This document shows positions 12,103 to 23,776 of a stretch of 64,000 bases of DNA, piece after piece. The stretch spans positions 3,010,453-3,074,452 of the forward strand of contig ML978122.1 in the NCBI GenBank assembly GCA_010015805.1. The letters are read 5' to 3'. Every line of letters starts with the position of its first letter. Within the stretch, counting starts at the first letter, position 1. The notes beneath the pieces are model-generated. The model saw nothing but the letters and a program-made list of their open reading frames with translations, searched no databases and was not told where the DNA came from. Origin of the DNA: Rhizodiscina lignyota. Its lineage: Eukaryota > Ascomycota > Dothideomycetes > Aulographales > Rhizodiscinaceae. The translations under genes were made by a program, and so were the position numbers.

Positions 12103-13863
12103 ATGTCGAATATCACTCCTTCAGCAGCGAGGCTGGCCCTCCGGACTTGCTCACGACGGCCTTCAGCATGCTCGGCTCTGCGAGCGAGACCACAGATATT
12201 CGCCACCGCCGGCCAATGCGCGAGCGGAAGGCGAACATATGTCTCCAAGACAGAGTCGCATCAGGCCACTGTCAACGTAGAGACTGCGATCAAGGCTGAT
12301 CAAAAAGCTTTCCTGAATCAGACAGGACTGCAGCCTGGAAACGCGCAGATGCCCACGACGGGAATGAGCGGCGACGCCATGATGAGTCCAACTGCCGGGA
12401 TACTGAAGCAAGCTACGATAATGGACGAGGGAGCAAGGCCAATCTATCTGGATATGCAGGCGACTACTCCTATGGACCCAAGAGTACTGGATGCGATGTT
12501 GCCGTTCATGACAGGCTTATACGGCAATCCTCACTCACGGACACACGCGTACGGTTGGGAGACAGATAAGGCTGTAGAACAGGCGCGGAAGCATGTGGCG
12601 GATTTGATCGGAGCAGATCCGAAAGAGATAATCTTCACGAGCGGTGCGACGGAGAGCAACAACATGAGCATCAAGGGTGTGGCAAGGTTTTTCAAGAGGT
12701 CGGGGAAGAAGAACCACGTAATAACCTGCCAGACGGAACACAAGTGCGTGTTGGACAGCTGTCGACATCTCCAGGATGAAGGTTTCGAGGTCACATATCT
12801 GCCAGTGAAGAGCGACGGCTTGATTGACATGAAGGAATTGGAAGAGGCCATCAGGCCAGAGACTATCCTTGTCAGCATCATGGCCGTCAACAATGAAATT
12901 GGTGTTGTACAGCCAATTGAAGAGATTGGCCAGCTGTGTCGCAAGAAGAAGGTCTTCTATCACACAGATGGAGCCCAGGCCGCCGGGAAGATACCGATGG
13001 ACGTTAATAAGATGAACATTGACCTCATGTCCCTCACCGCACACAAGATATACGGGCCCATGGGCATCGGCGCATGCTACGTTCGACGGAGACCGCGTGT
13101 AAGACTCGACCCCATCATCAGTGGAGGTGGACAGGAGCGCGGACTGAGAAGTGGTACCTTGGCACCGCCTCTAGTGATAGGCTTTGGTGAAGCTGCGAGA
13201 ATAGCCATGGAAGAGATGCCGGTGAGCAAAATCCTTTCCTACCTTGTCTCCTTCTCTTGGATTTCGGATGATTATACGCTTTAAACATGCATGGCTTTCT
13301 GAAGCGCTAGACGGTGTCTACGGATCCTTGATTCGTACGTTGATGCACGGTGTTGTTATGTAGCAGGGGTTATGACCATTTCCACTGGCAAAATGTTTTG
13401 TATGCGGCCCATTCAGACAACTTACTAACTCCCTCGATAGTACGACACGAAGCGCATCAAAATGCTTTCGGATCGCCTCCTTAACGGCTTACTCGCGCTC
13501 GATCATACAAGTCAGAACGGCGCAGCCGACCGACACTACCCCGGCTGTGTCAATGTATCGTTTGCCTACGTGGAGGGAGAGTCACTACTGATGGCTCTCA
13601 AAGACATCGCCCTGTCATCTGGCAGCGCATGCACATCTGCATCTCTCGAGCCAAGCTACGTCCTCCGCGCACTTGGCAACAGCGACGAGAGCGCGCATAG
13701 CAGTATCCGCTTTGGTATTGGTAGATTCACGACGGAAGAAGAGATTGATTACGTGCTCAAGGCAGTCAGTGAACGCGTGACCTTCTTGAGGGAGCTGAGT
13801 CCGTTGTGGGAAATGGTGCAGGAGGGCATTGATCTGAAGTCAATTGAATGGGCCCAGCACTAA
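12103..13863 (+). CDS. NFS1: Cysteine desulfurase, mitochondrial
   Basis: Exons 12103-13221 and 13441-13863 give 513 residues. The intron of 219 nt is long for this window. The enzyme is a pyridoxal-phosphate protein that takes sulfur from cysteine for iron-sulfur cluster assembly and tRNA thiolation, mainly in the mitochondrial matrix. The N-terminus, about 55 residues rich in Arg, Ser and Ala with few acids, fits a mitochondrial presequence. Diagnostic parts are TSGATESNN, the cofactor lysine in [22 protein letters not shown] and the mobile-loop active cysteine in [11 protein letters not shown]. The ending SIEWAQH is typical of fungal NFS1. The ATG at 12103 was preferred over the open frame upstream because it gives the usual presequence. 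Confidence 0.97.
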
Positions 13864-14192
13864 ATTGTTGAACGACGGAATTGTCCATGTACATTATTTG
13901 GATAGTAAATGACTATCTTGTGTGATAAATTCCGGATCCTCTGATCCACTGATTACTGTGCCACGCATATCGAGATCTCGGGATCTCCTAGATTTCCCGT
14001 GCAATGGCGGAGCACAAGGTCTCTCTTTCGTTTGAACCGACGCGTAGCCATGAGTACAAAAGCGGAAGAAATCACCGCAATTCGAGCTCTTTAGTTGAAG
14101 GACTTGGCTAAAATAAGGTTGCCTTGACTTGGTGGCCTGGGCATATAAAATTCCCGACCCCACTTAATGCTTTCCTGCGCACCAACTCCAGC
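13864..14192. other. Intergenic region, NFS1 to VPS23
   Basis: A 329-base spacer between two genes on the same strand. It contains the TATA-like site listed next and nothing else recognised. Confidence 0.45.
14144..14150 (+). promoter_or_regulatory. TATA-like box before VPS23
   Basis: TATAAAA lies 43 bases before the ATG at 14193. The spacing is short but possible for a compact fungal promoter. Motif and position are the only support. Confidence 0.35.
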
Positions 14193-16096
14193 ATGTCCAC
14201 AGTCCCAGAAAGAACGCTGAATTGGCTCTACAGCGTTCTCACCAGCGTGAGTCTCATGATGGGAAACTCGAGATTATCCAGCTAATAACACTCGCTATAG
14301 GAATATCATGATGTGAACCGCACGTACGCCGACGTTGCCGCAACCCTCTCTCATTATAGCTCTCTGAAGCCACGAACAGAAGTCTACAGCAGGTCCCCCT
14401 CTCTTTTCTGTGTGTTGATCAATTCTACTCATAAAAGCAGCAAATTCCTCTTGTCCGTTGTTTCTTGAAATCCAGTATTCTTTGCTTCTGACGTCGATCA
14501 GCATACGAAAGCGGCTCCTCTGCCCTTCTTCTACGGCTCTCTGGCACCCTCCCAGTCACCTTTCGCGGCGCTACCTACCGATTTCCGATCACAATATGGA
14601 TCCCACACGCGTATCCTCGAGAGGCGCCTCTTCTCTACGTAACGCCGGTACAAGGCATGGTGTTGGTGCCGGGGAATTATGTCGGTAGTGAGGGACGAGT
14701 ATACCACAGATATCTAGCGCAGTGGGCGGAGTATTGGGATCGCTCGTCGATAATAGACTTTCTGGACATACTGAGAGGTATATTTGCGAAGGAGGCACCG
14801 GTCAGGACACAGCAGCAGGATGGATTCGGACAGCAGCTACAGCGTGGAGCAGAGCCTACTCCTCCGCCGCTGCCTCCGCCACCAGAGGAATTGAGAAGAG
14901 TTCATCAGCCGACTCCACCAGTTGCGTCGCCGCGACCAGGCTCTCAACCGCCTCCGCTACCTCCGAAACCGGGTGAGACGCCAAATGGGCATCCACCTTC
15001 GAACATACAGCCGCCACAGCGAAACCCGCAAGATGGACCACCACTTCCACCTTTGCCCCCAGAGGCCGTCCAGCAGACTTACGCCCTTCAGCCGCAATGG
15101 CAATCAAATGGCTCGGCGGTCCCTCCAGAACAATACCAGCAAGTGCCACCGCAGAGGCAGAGCAGCATCGGAAGAAGCCCTCAGTCAATTATGCCTCCAC
15201 ACATACGACCGCATATGACGCCACAGCATCCACAGCAGCAACAAAGCTATCGCACATCTCAGTATGAGATGGACAGAAGCCCTGTTAGCCCAATGGCGCC
15301 TGAGGTATCGCCTCAAGGTCCTCCACCGCACCAGCAGCAACCATCGCTGCTTCGGCCTCAAGCACAATACGCATCACCACCTCCTCCGCTACAACCGTCC
15401 TTCCAACAACAACAATATCCATACGGCACCCCTCATCCACAGCCGCCCTTCAACGCCTACACCCAACCGCCACCACAGCAAGCACCTCCTCCGAAATCCG
15501 CCCCTCTTGACCTCCTCACATCCCCCCTAGACGTCACTCTACCCTCCCAAGATCCCAGCAACCAGCCCGCTCTCCCCGCACCCCCAATACCCCCCAATCC
15601 TGAGAAAGATGCCCTCCTCACCGCGCTCTCGCAATCTCTCCACGCACAAATAACATCCACCCTCTCCTCCAACGCCTCTGCCTCCTCCTCGCTCCACGCA
15701 CAAAACGCCGCTCTCTCATCCGCCATGTACCGGCTACAATCCGAGCTCCAACAGCTCGAGCAGCTCGCTGCAGCCGTCGACGCGAACGAGCGGATTCTCC
15801 GCGACACAATGCGTGACGCGGACCGGGTTATGGAGGATGCGAAGGGCAGGAAGAGGCCAGAGGTCGATGATGTGCTGGTTGCGCCGACAGTGGTGGGGAA
15901 TCAATTATACAGGGAGTGTGGGGAAATTGAGGGGCTGCGGGAGGCGAGGGGGGTGGTGGGCAGAGCGCTGGATGGTGGGGTGCTAGGGGTGGGGGAGTTT
16001 GTGAGGCAAACGAGGGGTTTGGCGAGGGAGGAGTTTTTGAAGAAGGTTGTTGTGGGGAAGATTGCTAGGGGGCTGGGGTTGGAGGATGTTAAGTGA
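14193..16096 (+). CDS. VPS23: ESCRT-I subunit, UEV-domain sorting receptor (TSG101 homologue)
   Basis: Exons 14193-14246, 14301-14388 and 14502-16096 give 578 residues. The protein binds ubiquitinated membrane cargo and recruits ESCRT complexes at endosomes. Residues 1 to about 145 are the UEV domain, with TEVYTYESGSSALLL, LSGTLPVTFRG and GRVYHRYLAQW. A long Pro/Gln-rich linker (about 160-385) follows, then a coiled coil, then the C-terminal steadiness box ending ARGLGLEDVK. The second intron (14389-14501) starts with GC rather than GT. Only this donor gives the conserved VYTYE join in frame; the nearby GT at 14393 does not. PPxY-poor, proline-rich linkers of this length are usual for fungal members. 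Confidence 0.93.
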
Positions 16097-16297
16097 TATG
16101 GAATGGCAGTTAGGGGCGGATAGGAGGATGAAAAATCAATGTTGCATTGCGACTGGATCATGATGAAAATCCACCTGAAATAGAACATGAGAAGGCGTAT
16201 GATTCAAAGCGCGAGCTCGAGATTCATTCATTGAATAGTCTACGTACGAAAATCCCTCATCTCATGTGCGCCTGTCCAAATGCCTTACAGAACGGCC

Positions 16298-17149
16298 TCA
16301 GAGATTAACCTGAATCTTTGATGCAACCTGCGTCGCCGGCTTGAACGGATGGGTCACCTCTCCCGTCTTCTCGTCCTTGTCTTCCCACTCATCCAGCTTG
16401 AATTTGCATATAAGCTCTGCCTTGAACGGCTCTGGTGGATGACTCCACGTGTGCGCCACCGCATCGTGCAAGCACTCGATGTTAATCGCCTTGAACCCCT
16501 CCAGCTTCGCTTCCCGCATAAGGAAGTTGGCCAACTTTCGCATGAGCCCGAAGCCCTCGTAGTCCTGCCTCGTGCTCGTCGCGTTACGCATGAGAAACTG
16601 CTTCGGTCCCGTCGGCGTGTGTGATTCCTCCGGCCGCGTATCCAGCACGTGCAGAATACCATACAGCATCCCGAACAGCGGCAGAACGGCGATCAACGGC
16701 ATCAGCTTCTCCATATCCAACGCATTGATACCATCATACGCAAGCGCGACGGTTGCGAGAGGGTTGTCCATCGCGTCCAACATCTCCTGCTGCGTCGCGT
16801 CGGGGCTGATATCGTCCCAGTACACTGCTCCCTCGGTGGCTTCTGATTCGGGCCGCTTGAACTTATACTCGGTGTCGAAGACGCCGAACGACATGCCGCT
16901 CTCAACTTGGTGGCGCACGAGGTAGTCAGCAGCCTTGAAACCGTCGAGGGCGCGCTGGGTCTGCTTTTCTGGGTAACAGACAGGCCAGACGGGCGAGCAG
17001 TACATGTTGGAATGGATAACGACGGCAGAGGCCCAGGGAATATGCTTTTCTTCTAGGCGACGGATCTCAAAGCGTGGAGGAAGGTAGGATGGGTTCTTCT
17101 CTGAGGCAGCAGAGCGCGAATGCGCGCCGTTCACACCGTTGGTGGCCAT
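16298..17149 (-). CDS. GNAT-like acyltransferase family protein
   Basis: A single exon encodes 283 residues from an ATG at 17149. The central part SFGVFDTEYKFKRPE, an acidic variable stretch, and the later NFLMREAKLEGFKAINIECLHD region resemble the acyl-CoA N-acyltransferase fold seen in many uncharacterised fungal proteins. I see no clear Q/R-x-x-G-x-G/A acetyl-CoA loop, so activity is uncertain. No signal peptide or membrane segment is evident. It converges on VPS23 with about 200 bases between the stops. Confidence 0.75.
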   Translation of the reverse strand: MATNGVNGAHSRSAASEKNPSYLPPRFEIRRLEEKHIPWASAVVIHSNMYCSPVWPVCYPEKQTQRALDGFKAADYLVRHQVESGMSFGVFDTEYKFKRPESEATEGAVYWDDISPDATQQEMLDAMDNPLATVALAYDGINALDMEKLMPLIAVLPLFGMLYGILHVLDTRPEESHTPTGPKQFLMRNATSTRQDYEGFGLMRKLANFLMREAKLEGFKAINIECLHDAVAHTWSHPPEPFKAELICKFKLDEWEDKDEKTGEVTHPFKPATQVASKIQVNL

Positions 17150-18325
17150 GTTGTGGACTGTTGGATGGGATGAACTGGACTTGGAGATGTGATAGAGGAG
17201 ACGAGAAGCAGAAGTGGAGAAGCAGAAGGAATTCAGGACAAGTCAGGCCAGGAACTGGGTTGTGGCTGTTTGTTTTATATGTACTCGCATCATCACGCTG
17301 GCCTTAATGCACGAGAACGTCGCACAAAACGCGTCTAGCGCTTACGAAAGCGGACAGCTTGAACGTATGGAAATGTAGAGATGAACCAGAAAAGCAGGCT
17401 CTTATCTTTTACCCCGGATGAGACCACTGTAACGGTGCAATGCGGCGACATTTGGGTGGAGTGCAGAGGTCCTCAGGCCATCAACATCGCGTCAACCTGA
17501 AAGCTGAGACACGGTTTATACGACGCTCCGGCAGCCGCGTCAAGGATCTAGAAGAGGTGGATCCAGGGTCCCACGGCGTTAGGCGCTTTGCACGGTGCTG
17601 CTAGTGGCTAGTATGAGGTGTATAAAAGCCGTCGGTCGCTGTGAAAAGAAGGTGGGAAATGCTCGTGCTTACGCTGCTGTGGCCCGAGAGCCCAAAGTCA
17701 GCTTAGCTAATTGCAGGGTAGCCAAAACGGGTAAACCATGCTGTGTTGGGGAAAGGCGGGAAATACTATGCGAGGCAAATCGGACGTCTCGTCTACAAAG
17801 ATATACATAACTCGTTCAGGAGAATGTTGTGAGATCAAGACGTAGCAAGTGGCACAGGAGGCAACGTTCGGAAGAAGCTCGGAGGCCTGATTCCCAATAT
17901 CTATGTATCACTCGACCACTACCACCGGTTTACAGCAATGCGGCCGCTGGGCCCGCCGCTGCATGGAGCATTTCGAGATTTATGCAACCGTGACAGTCGT
18001 ACCTCTCCACTTCAGAACCTGTCAGGCCATCGTTGAAAGCCAATCAAATTTCGCGTTCCAGTTCATGCGAGGTTTTCAGTACTAAGACATCAAATCTCCA
18101 GGTCAAAAGAAAGTTTCGCCTCCTCGCCGAGTCTTAATTCAATTATATATGGAATCCATTCATTCTGTTCGCAAACACTTAGAAAAATTCGGGCAATTAT
18201 AAAGATATCTGTCTTCAAAGGAAACATCCGGCCTGAAGATTCCTAATCCCTAAAGCAATACAGAGTTTTACAACGCTCTTCACCTATATCAGAATGCGCT
18301 GCCTAATCACACACTGCAGTAACGC
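17150..18325. other. Intergenic region
   Basis: Nearly 1.2 kb between the GNAT-like gene start and the 3' end of MSH6. Short frames here have no recognisable product. No repeat or RNA gene was identified. Confidence 0.4.
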
Positions 18326-21300
18326 TCACAGAGCTTCAATGGCAAGACGAAGCACCTCCAATCCCCTTTCAGCGAATATTTCACCCTCCTCTTTCACTAT
18401 TGAATCATCTTTCTCATTTTCAGCAATCTTACCAACGTCCTTCAACATCCACGCCACATCACTCTGCATGCCCAATGGGACATACACACCAACACGATCT
18501 TTCTCCATCCTCTCCTTCAGTCTGCTCGTGTGCTCCCACTCTCTTGCGGCAACTTCAGCCCTGTCAATGACTTTGTTGGGAATGCCACACATGGCTGCGC
18601 AGTGCATGCCAAAGCTACCCTCTGCAACTCCATCTTCGAGCTTGTACAGGAATGTAACTCGCTTGTTCTTGTCATCAACGTCAATGGCCATCCTCTTCGG
18701 CTTAATCTCAGGATGCTTCTCAAATTCCACGGCCAGCGAGTGGTAATGGGTGGCAAAGACACCGATGCAGCCCTGCCAGGTGGCGAGATGATGGAGGACG
18801 GCTTCCGCAACGGCAACTCCATCATAGGAAGACGTACCGCGTCCAAGCTCGTCCAGAATTACAAGGCTACGAGGTGTGGCTTCGCTGAGAATCTTTTTGG
18901 TCTCAGCAAGTTCGACAAAGAAGGTCGACTGCGCAGCGAAGATTGCGTCATGCGCACCAAGGCGAGACATGATACGATCGACTGGAGTGAGACGAGCTCG
19001 ACTGCATGGTAGGTAGACGCCAAGCTGGGCTAGAATAACGGCAATGCAAGTCTGCGTTAGATGGTTAGCCTATTGATATGAATACGACCAAGTAGATGCT
19101 GACTCACCATCCTCAGGACTGTCGATTTTCCCGCAGCATTGGCTCCCGTCAAGAGATCAATGTTCGGAGCATCACCACCAAGCTTGATATCGTTGGGAAT
19201 GAAATCCGCAACGGTGCTTGTCATGCAAGGATGCCTCAGCTCCTCAAATTCGATGACTGTCCTGGCTCTCGCATCATCCACAAATTCTGGCCTGCAGCTT
19301 GGCTCGCCCATGCTCGCTGATGCCTTAGCAAGACTGATCAAGCAATCCAGTTGTGCAATTATCTTCACCGCGGCCAGCCAAGTAGAATAGTCCTCGTCGA
19401 ATCGGGCATAGAAGCGACCTGCAACCTCTTTGACAATTTGACCATGCGTCTCCTGAGCCTCCTGTAGCGCGCGAACGAGCTTGCGAAGTTCCGGGGTGTA
19501 GTAACGTTTGACCGACTTTGTTGCAGACATTTGATCCCACGACTTTGGCACCTTTGTAATCTTGGCGGGAACTTCAAGCTGGTAAATCTCCTTGCCGTTG
19601 TCGCGGTACACGATACTGGTGCTCCCAAGCTCGCGCCTTTGTTTCTTCAGGAACGCATTCATCTCTTCCATGACCTGGTCAATCGCATCCTGGCTCTCAT
19701 CAAAGTCAGTCTCCACACCTGTCTGCGGAACGAGAATTTCATTCTCTCTCGCTTTCTCGCGGTCGAAGGCATCTTTCCAGTACTTTAGCGAGCTGGCTAG
19801 ATCAGGCATGCCGGTGATGAGTTGGCCGATGACCCCCTCTCCTTCACCAAATTCACTTAGGAGGCTCATCGTGTACTCGATTTGCTCGAAGCCCTCAATG
19901 ACCTTGACAAAATCGCCCACTTTGCACCTTCCTGCGTGAACGCGTGACAACAGTCTCTCGAGATCGGGTAGCTTGCTGAGAGATGAAGTAAAGCGATCCT
20001 CAACCGTTGAGTCTGCATTCAACGCTTCAACAGCATCAAGCCGTGCGTTGATCTTGCGAGCATCTGCCAAGGGATGACACACCCATTGTCGTAACATGCG
20101 CTTTCCGAATGGAGTGACGCAACGGTTCAACATGGAGAAGAGCGTCCCTTCCGCACTTCCATCAAAGGTGTTTGCAAATACCTCGAGGTTAATCAAGCTC
20201 TGGCCGTCCAAGACGAGACTGGTGGCTTTGCGAATTGGATCGTACCACGAGAAGTTACCCAAAGTGACGAGTTCTCTTTCGATCTTCAGAGTCCGCAGAT
20301 ACTGAACGAGAGCACCAAAGGCAGACATGAGGAGCTCTTTATCTTTAGCCTCTCGAAGGACTGTGGGCCAGGCCTCAATGTTGTCCTGATCTGGATGCAC
20401 GAAATATTCGCTGGCATCGATTTCGCGACAGGTAATATCGGCAGACCAGAATTCCTTCTCCGGCTTGAGGTAGTTCCAGATTGTCATTGGCCCAGTGTTG
20501 TTCTTAAGTATTCGCAAGGCTTTGGCCGATATACATGACTATTAAAGTAAGCATCCGGCTCCCAGGAGAGGTGAAGGAGGAACAACCTTCTCTATCAGCA
20601 ATTCGCCGGGACGAGTTTGAGCAACGAATGTCTCAAACTTAGTCATATCCGGATCATCAATGAACTCTGCGAGGTGGAATTGTCCCGTAGCAGCATCGAC
20701 AAAGGCTATGCCAAATGCTGGACAGCTGTCGATGTCTCTCTCCTGCAAGATGTTAGAGAGAGTATATATGAATTGATGCAGAAAAATTGACCTTGATTGC
20801 AGCACAGAATGTCGACATGTCATCCTGCAACATGCTACCATCCACCAGCGTGCCCGGGGTCAGAACGGTCGCAAGCTCTCTCCGAATGACCTTGTCTTCC
20901 TTCTTCGCCTTGCTGGGCTTGCCGTCATCACGCTCACGCATCTCTTTTGCAAGCGCAGATTCCATCTGATCAACTCGAGCAATTTTGAAGCCCTTCGCGA
21001 CGAATTGATTTGCCCAGTGATCCAGAGAAGCTTCAGGGACACCAACCATGCGCATATTGACACGGTCAGTGAGCTTGAGGTCGAACAGCTGGTGGCCAAC
21101 CGTCGCATCGTTCTCGTATAGCTCGTAGAATTTGCCCTTTTTAAAGAAGACGATGGTGTTCCAGAACTTCTGCTTGATCTCCCAATATTGTTTCTCAAAG
21201 GGAGAGAAGCCCACCCACGCTCCAGGGGGTATGTAGATTGTTCTTGGGTCGTAGTCTGGGTGGTCTGGAGGGTTCCGATCCGCGTCTTGAAGATTGGCCA

Positions 21301-22257
21301 GCCACGTATAACGCTTTTCTGGATCGATGCCGGCTACCTTCTGCTTGCCCTTGCTAGCCGCGGTCGATTTCTTTGGGGGAGGTGCAGGCCGGGCTGTTCC
21401 AGGTTCAATATTATCTGGGTCAAATGTCCATTGTTGTGCGGTGGACACTGTGGGCATCTCAATGTCCTCGACATCCGCTGGCGGCGAGGAGCGAATTTTT
21501 GGAGTAGCTGACTTGCTCGTGCTCGTTGCTTGCTGGCGTTTACGCTTTTGAGGGAGGACAATGTCTTCGTCAGAGTCGTCGGGGACAATGAAGTCGTCCA
21601 TGTCTGCTTGCATCTCGTCAGTTACCAGGGCCCATAGAAGTGGTAGCATTTAGTGGAAGCAATACCGTCGGCCATGGCAGCTTCAGTAGCAGCATCTACG
21701 CCAAACTCATCGTCCGAGTCGTCCGTCACAACCTTTCGTCTCTTCGCTGCCCGTGCATTAGGGGCATTGCCGGACAGTGGGCGAAAGACGTCTTCATCTT
21801 CATCCTCGCTGGACTCGGCGTAGTTGACGGCCTTCTTGACCTACGACGCGTGATCAACTTCAATGGTAACAAACAGAAGGGGCAAGCGTACCTTTCTCGA
21901 TGGGCTGCTCAAGTCTGAACCCGCAACTTCTTTACCAAAATGCCCATCAGCTTCAGCCTCTGCGGGAGTGATCGGCGAAGGCAGACCATTCTCCTTGTTC
22001 TTACCAACTGTCACGCCTACAGCTTCTTGAGAGCTCTCCGCAGGGCTGGAGGGAGCGAGATTGTCGCTGCTTGGAGCTGGAGTTAGACTGATAGTTGAAC
22101 GCTGAGAGACGGCATCCAACTTCTTGGTATCAGGCTTCTTCTGGAAGAAGCCCAGAATGGACCTTTGCCCTTTGCTGGATTGAGACGAAGCAGTTGTCTT
22201 CTTTTGGGCATTGGCTTTCGGTGTGGAAACCTCGTTTCCTTCAACTCCTCGAGCCAT
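18326..22257 (-). CDS. MSH6: DNA mismatch repair ATPase MutS homologue 6
   Basis: Six exons, 22257-21892, 21840-21666, 21606-20792, 20742-20587, 20538-19108 and 19051-18326, give 1222 residues. With MSH2 it forms the MutS-alpha clamp that recognises base mismatches. The N-terminus carries a PCNA-binding PIP box, QRSILGFF. A disordered acidic and basic region follows, then the mismatch-binding domain with the Phe-x-Glu motif in KKGKFYELYENDA. The ATPase end shows the Walker A variant LTGANAAGKST and Walker B LVILDELGRGTSSYDG. The intron at 20586-20539 has an unusual donor GTTGTT. The join at 21665-21607 uses a GCAAG acceptor. Both were chosen because they keep the frame and the expected protein. 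The gene is divergent from BUD32, 462 bases away. Confidence 0.96.
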
Positions 22258-22719
22258 GTTGCCAATTGGGGTTGAGAGAGTTTGTGGAAGGGAAGTTCGC
22301 GTCCAAGCGGAGAAGACGCGAACTTAAAGCGCGTTCGCGTCACGGTGGCGCGCACGTGTCGTCCGGCAGTAGCTAAAATGTCATCGTCAAGCTTGGGACG
22401 ACAGACGACCACGACGAGACGACTTCCCAGCACCCCGGATCCAGGGGACTGCTCATGAACAGGCGTGAATTTCCCAGTCAAATTTGTCCTCATGAATAGG
22501 CAAAGCCAAGGCGGACTTTTCTTCTGAGCGAACCGTTCTGGATCTACACATTTGAACATGATAGAAGCCTCCCGATTGGGGCTTTGTACCATCCCTACAA
22601 TTGTCTGCAACTGTCACAATGTGTGGTACACCCACCGTATCCCGTCGACATTATAAGCCTTGCCATGCGATAGCCGTTAACTCAATATTCCCGATCCCAA
22701 CTTTACAGGAACGATAATC
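22258..22719. promoter_or_regulatory. Divergent promoter of MSH6 and BUD32
   Basis: This 462-base spacer controls both genes. Near MSH6 it holds three copies of the nonamer GTTCGCGTC, listed separately. No coding frame of its own is supported. Confidence 0.6.
22295..22341. promoter_or_regulatory. Triple GTTCGCGTC element (MBF/E2F-like)
   Basis: Exact copies of the nonamer lie at 22295-22303 on the plus strand, 22315-22323 on the minus strand and 22333-22341 on the plus strand. The last two form a perfect inverted repeat with a 9-base spacer. The core matches the ACGCG/TTCGCG class bound by MBF- and E2F-type factors that drive G1/S genes, which in yeast include MSH6. They lie 38-84 bases before the MSH6 start. 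Function is inferred. Confidence 0.6.
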
Positions 22720-23556
22720 ATGACCTCTCACTCCCTCCCAGCTCCTTTCTCCAATGCATCCTCAGCCGCACCAGCGCTTCTTACGCAAGGTGCCGAGGCG
22801 CTTGTCTACAAGACCGTCTTCCTCTCCGCAGACACGCCTTGCGCACTAAAATATCGACCACCGAAAACATGGCGACATCCCATCCTCGACCGACGCTTGA
22901 CCAAGCAACGACTCCTCTCAGAAGCCAGGACATTGACAAAATGCCGAAGAGAGGGCGTGAAATGTCCTGGAGTACTTGGTGCTGATTGGGACGCTGGATG
23001 GATTGCGCTGGAATGGATAGAGGGGTACACAATTCGGAAGTGTTTGGACAAGTTTCTACATGGGCTCGAAGCCGAAGATATTGCTAGTACAAATAAGGAA
23101 GCAGAGAATAAGGACAGCGAAGAGGCGCAGAAGCGTTCTGAGCTTTGGGATCTTATGGCCAGAGTCGGTCGTGCGGTTGGACGGCTCCATGAGATCGGTG
23201 TGGTTCATGGTGACCTTACAACGAGCAATCTGATGCTGCGGCCACCACAATCATTACGAGAAGGTGCATTTGATGCAGAGCCTGGTGCTGCACCAAGCAA
23301 CGATGGCCCCGAAGACCTCAGCGGCGACGTTGTGCTCATCGACTTCGGACTCGCAATACAGCTGGTTCAAGATGAGGACCGCGCAGTAGATCTGTATGTC
23401 TTGGAGCGCGCATTCAGCAGTACACATCCAACGGCCGAACCGCTGTTCAAGGAAGTACTGCGTGTCTACGGCGAAAGCTACAAAGGTGCAAAAGTTGTAC
23501 TGCGGAGACTTGAGGAAGTGCGCATGCGTGGTCGAAAGAAGAGTATGATTGGTTAA
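22720..23556 (+). CDS. BUD32: EKC/KEOPS complex protein kinase/ATPase
   Basis: A single exon encodes 278 residues. Bud32 (PRPK) is the small atypical kinase of the KEOPS complex, which makes the t6A modification of ANN-decoding tRNAs and also affects telomeres and transcription. The N-lobe begins LLTQGAEALVYK, with the likely ATP lysine at about position 44 (CALKYRPPK). The catalytic loop is VHGDLTTSN (163-170) and the metal-binding DFG is at 208-210. It lacks the activation segment of ordinary kinases. The basic C-terminal tail RMRGRKKS is also typical. An inserted acidic stretch at about 117-140 and another at about 180-200 make it a little longer than the yeast protein. The gene is divergent from MSH6. 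Confidence 0.96.
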   Translation: MTSHSLPAPFSNASSAAPALLTQGAEALVYKTVFLSADTPCALKYRPPKTWRHPILDRRLTKQRLLSEARTLTKCRREGVKCPGVLGADWDAGWIALEWIEGYTIRKCLDKFLHGLEAEDIASTNKEAENKDSEEAQKRSELWDLMARVGRAVGRLHEIGVVHGDLTTSNLMLRPPQSLREGAFDAEPGAAPSNDGPEDLSGDVVLIDFGLAIQLVQDEDRAVDLYVLERAFSSTHPTAEPLFKEVLRVYGESYKGAKVVLRRLEEVRMRGRKKSMIG

Positions 23557-23776
23557 TGGTTCATATGAAAAGCTACTTCTGAGCTATCTGCCTTCGATTG
23601 CCGGTACCGTATCACAAAAGTTGCGTCTACAGGACGCAGAAAGTCATGTGCCTTGGAATTCCTATTGGTCGATCATCTATCGTCCCAATGTGCCCAAGCC
23701 ATTTCACGCTCGACTATACACGCTCGACTTTACTACGCCAGGAATTGATCTTCCCCCAGTGTCCTGCGCTTGCAGC

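Noticed and set aside
17595-17810. Cysteine-containing 71-codon frame, considered as a small secreted protein
   Set aside because: No signal peptide, cysteines are irregular, and it lies in a plain spacer.
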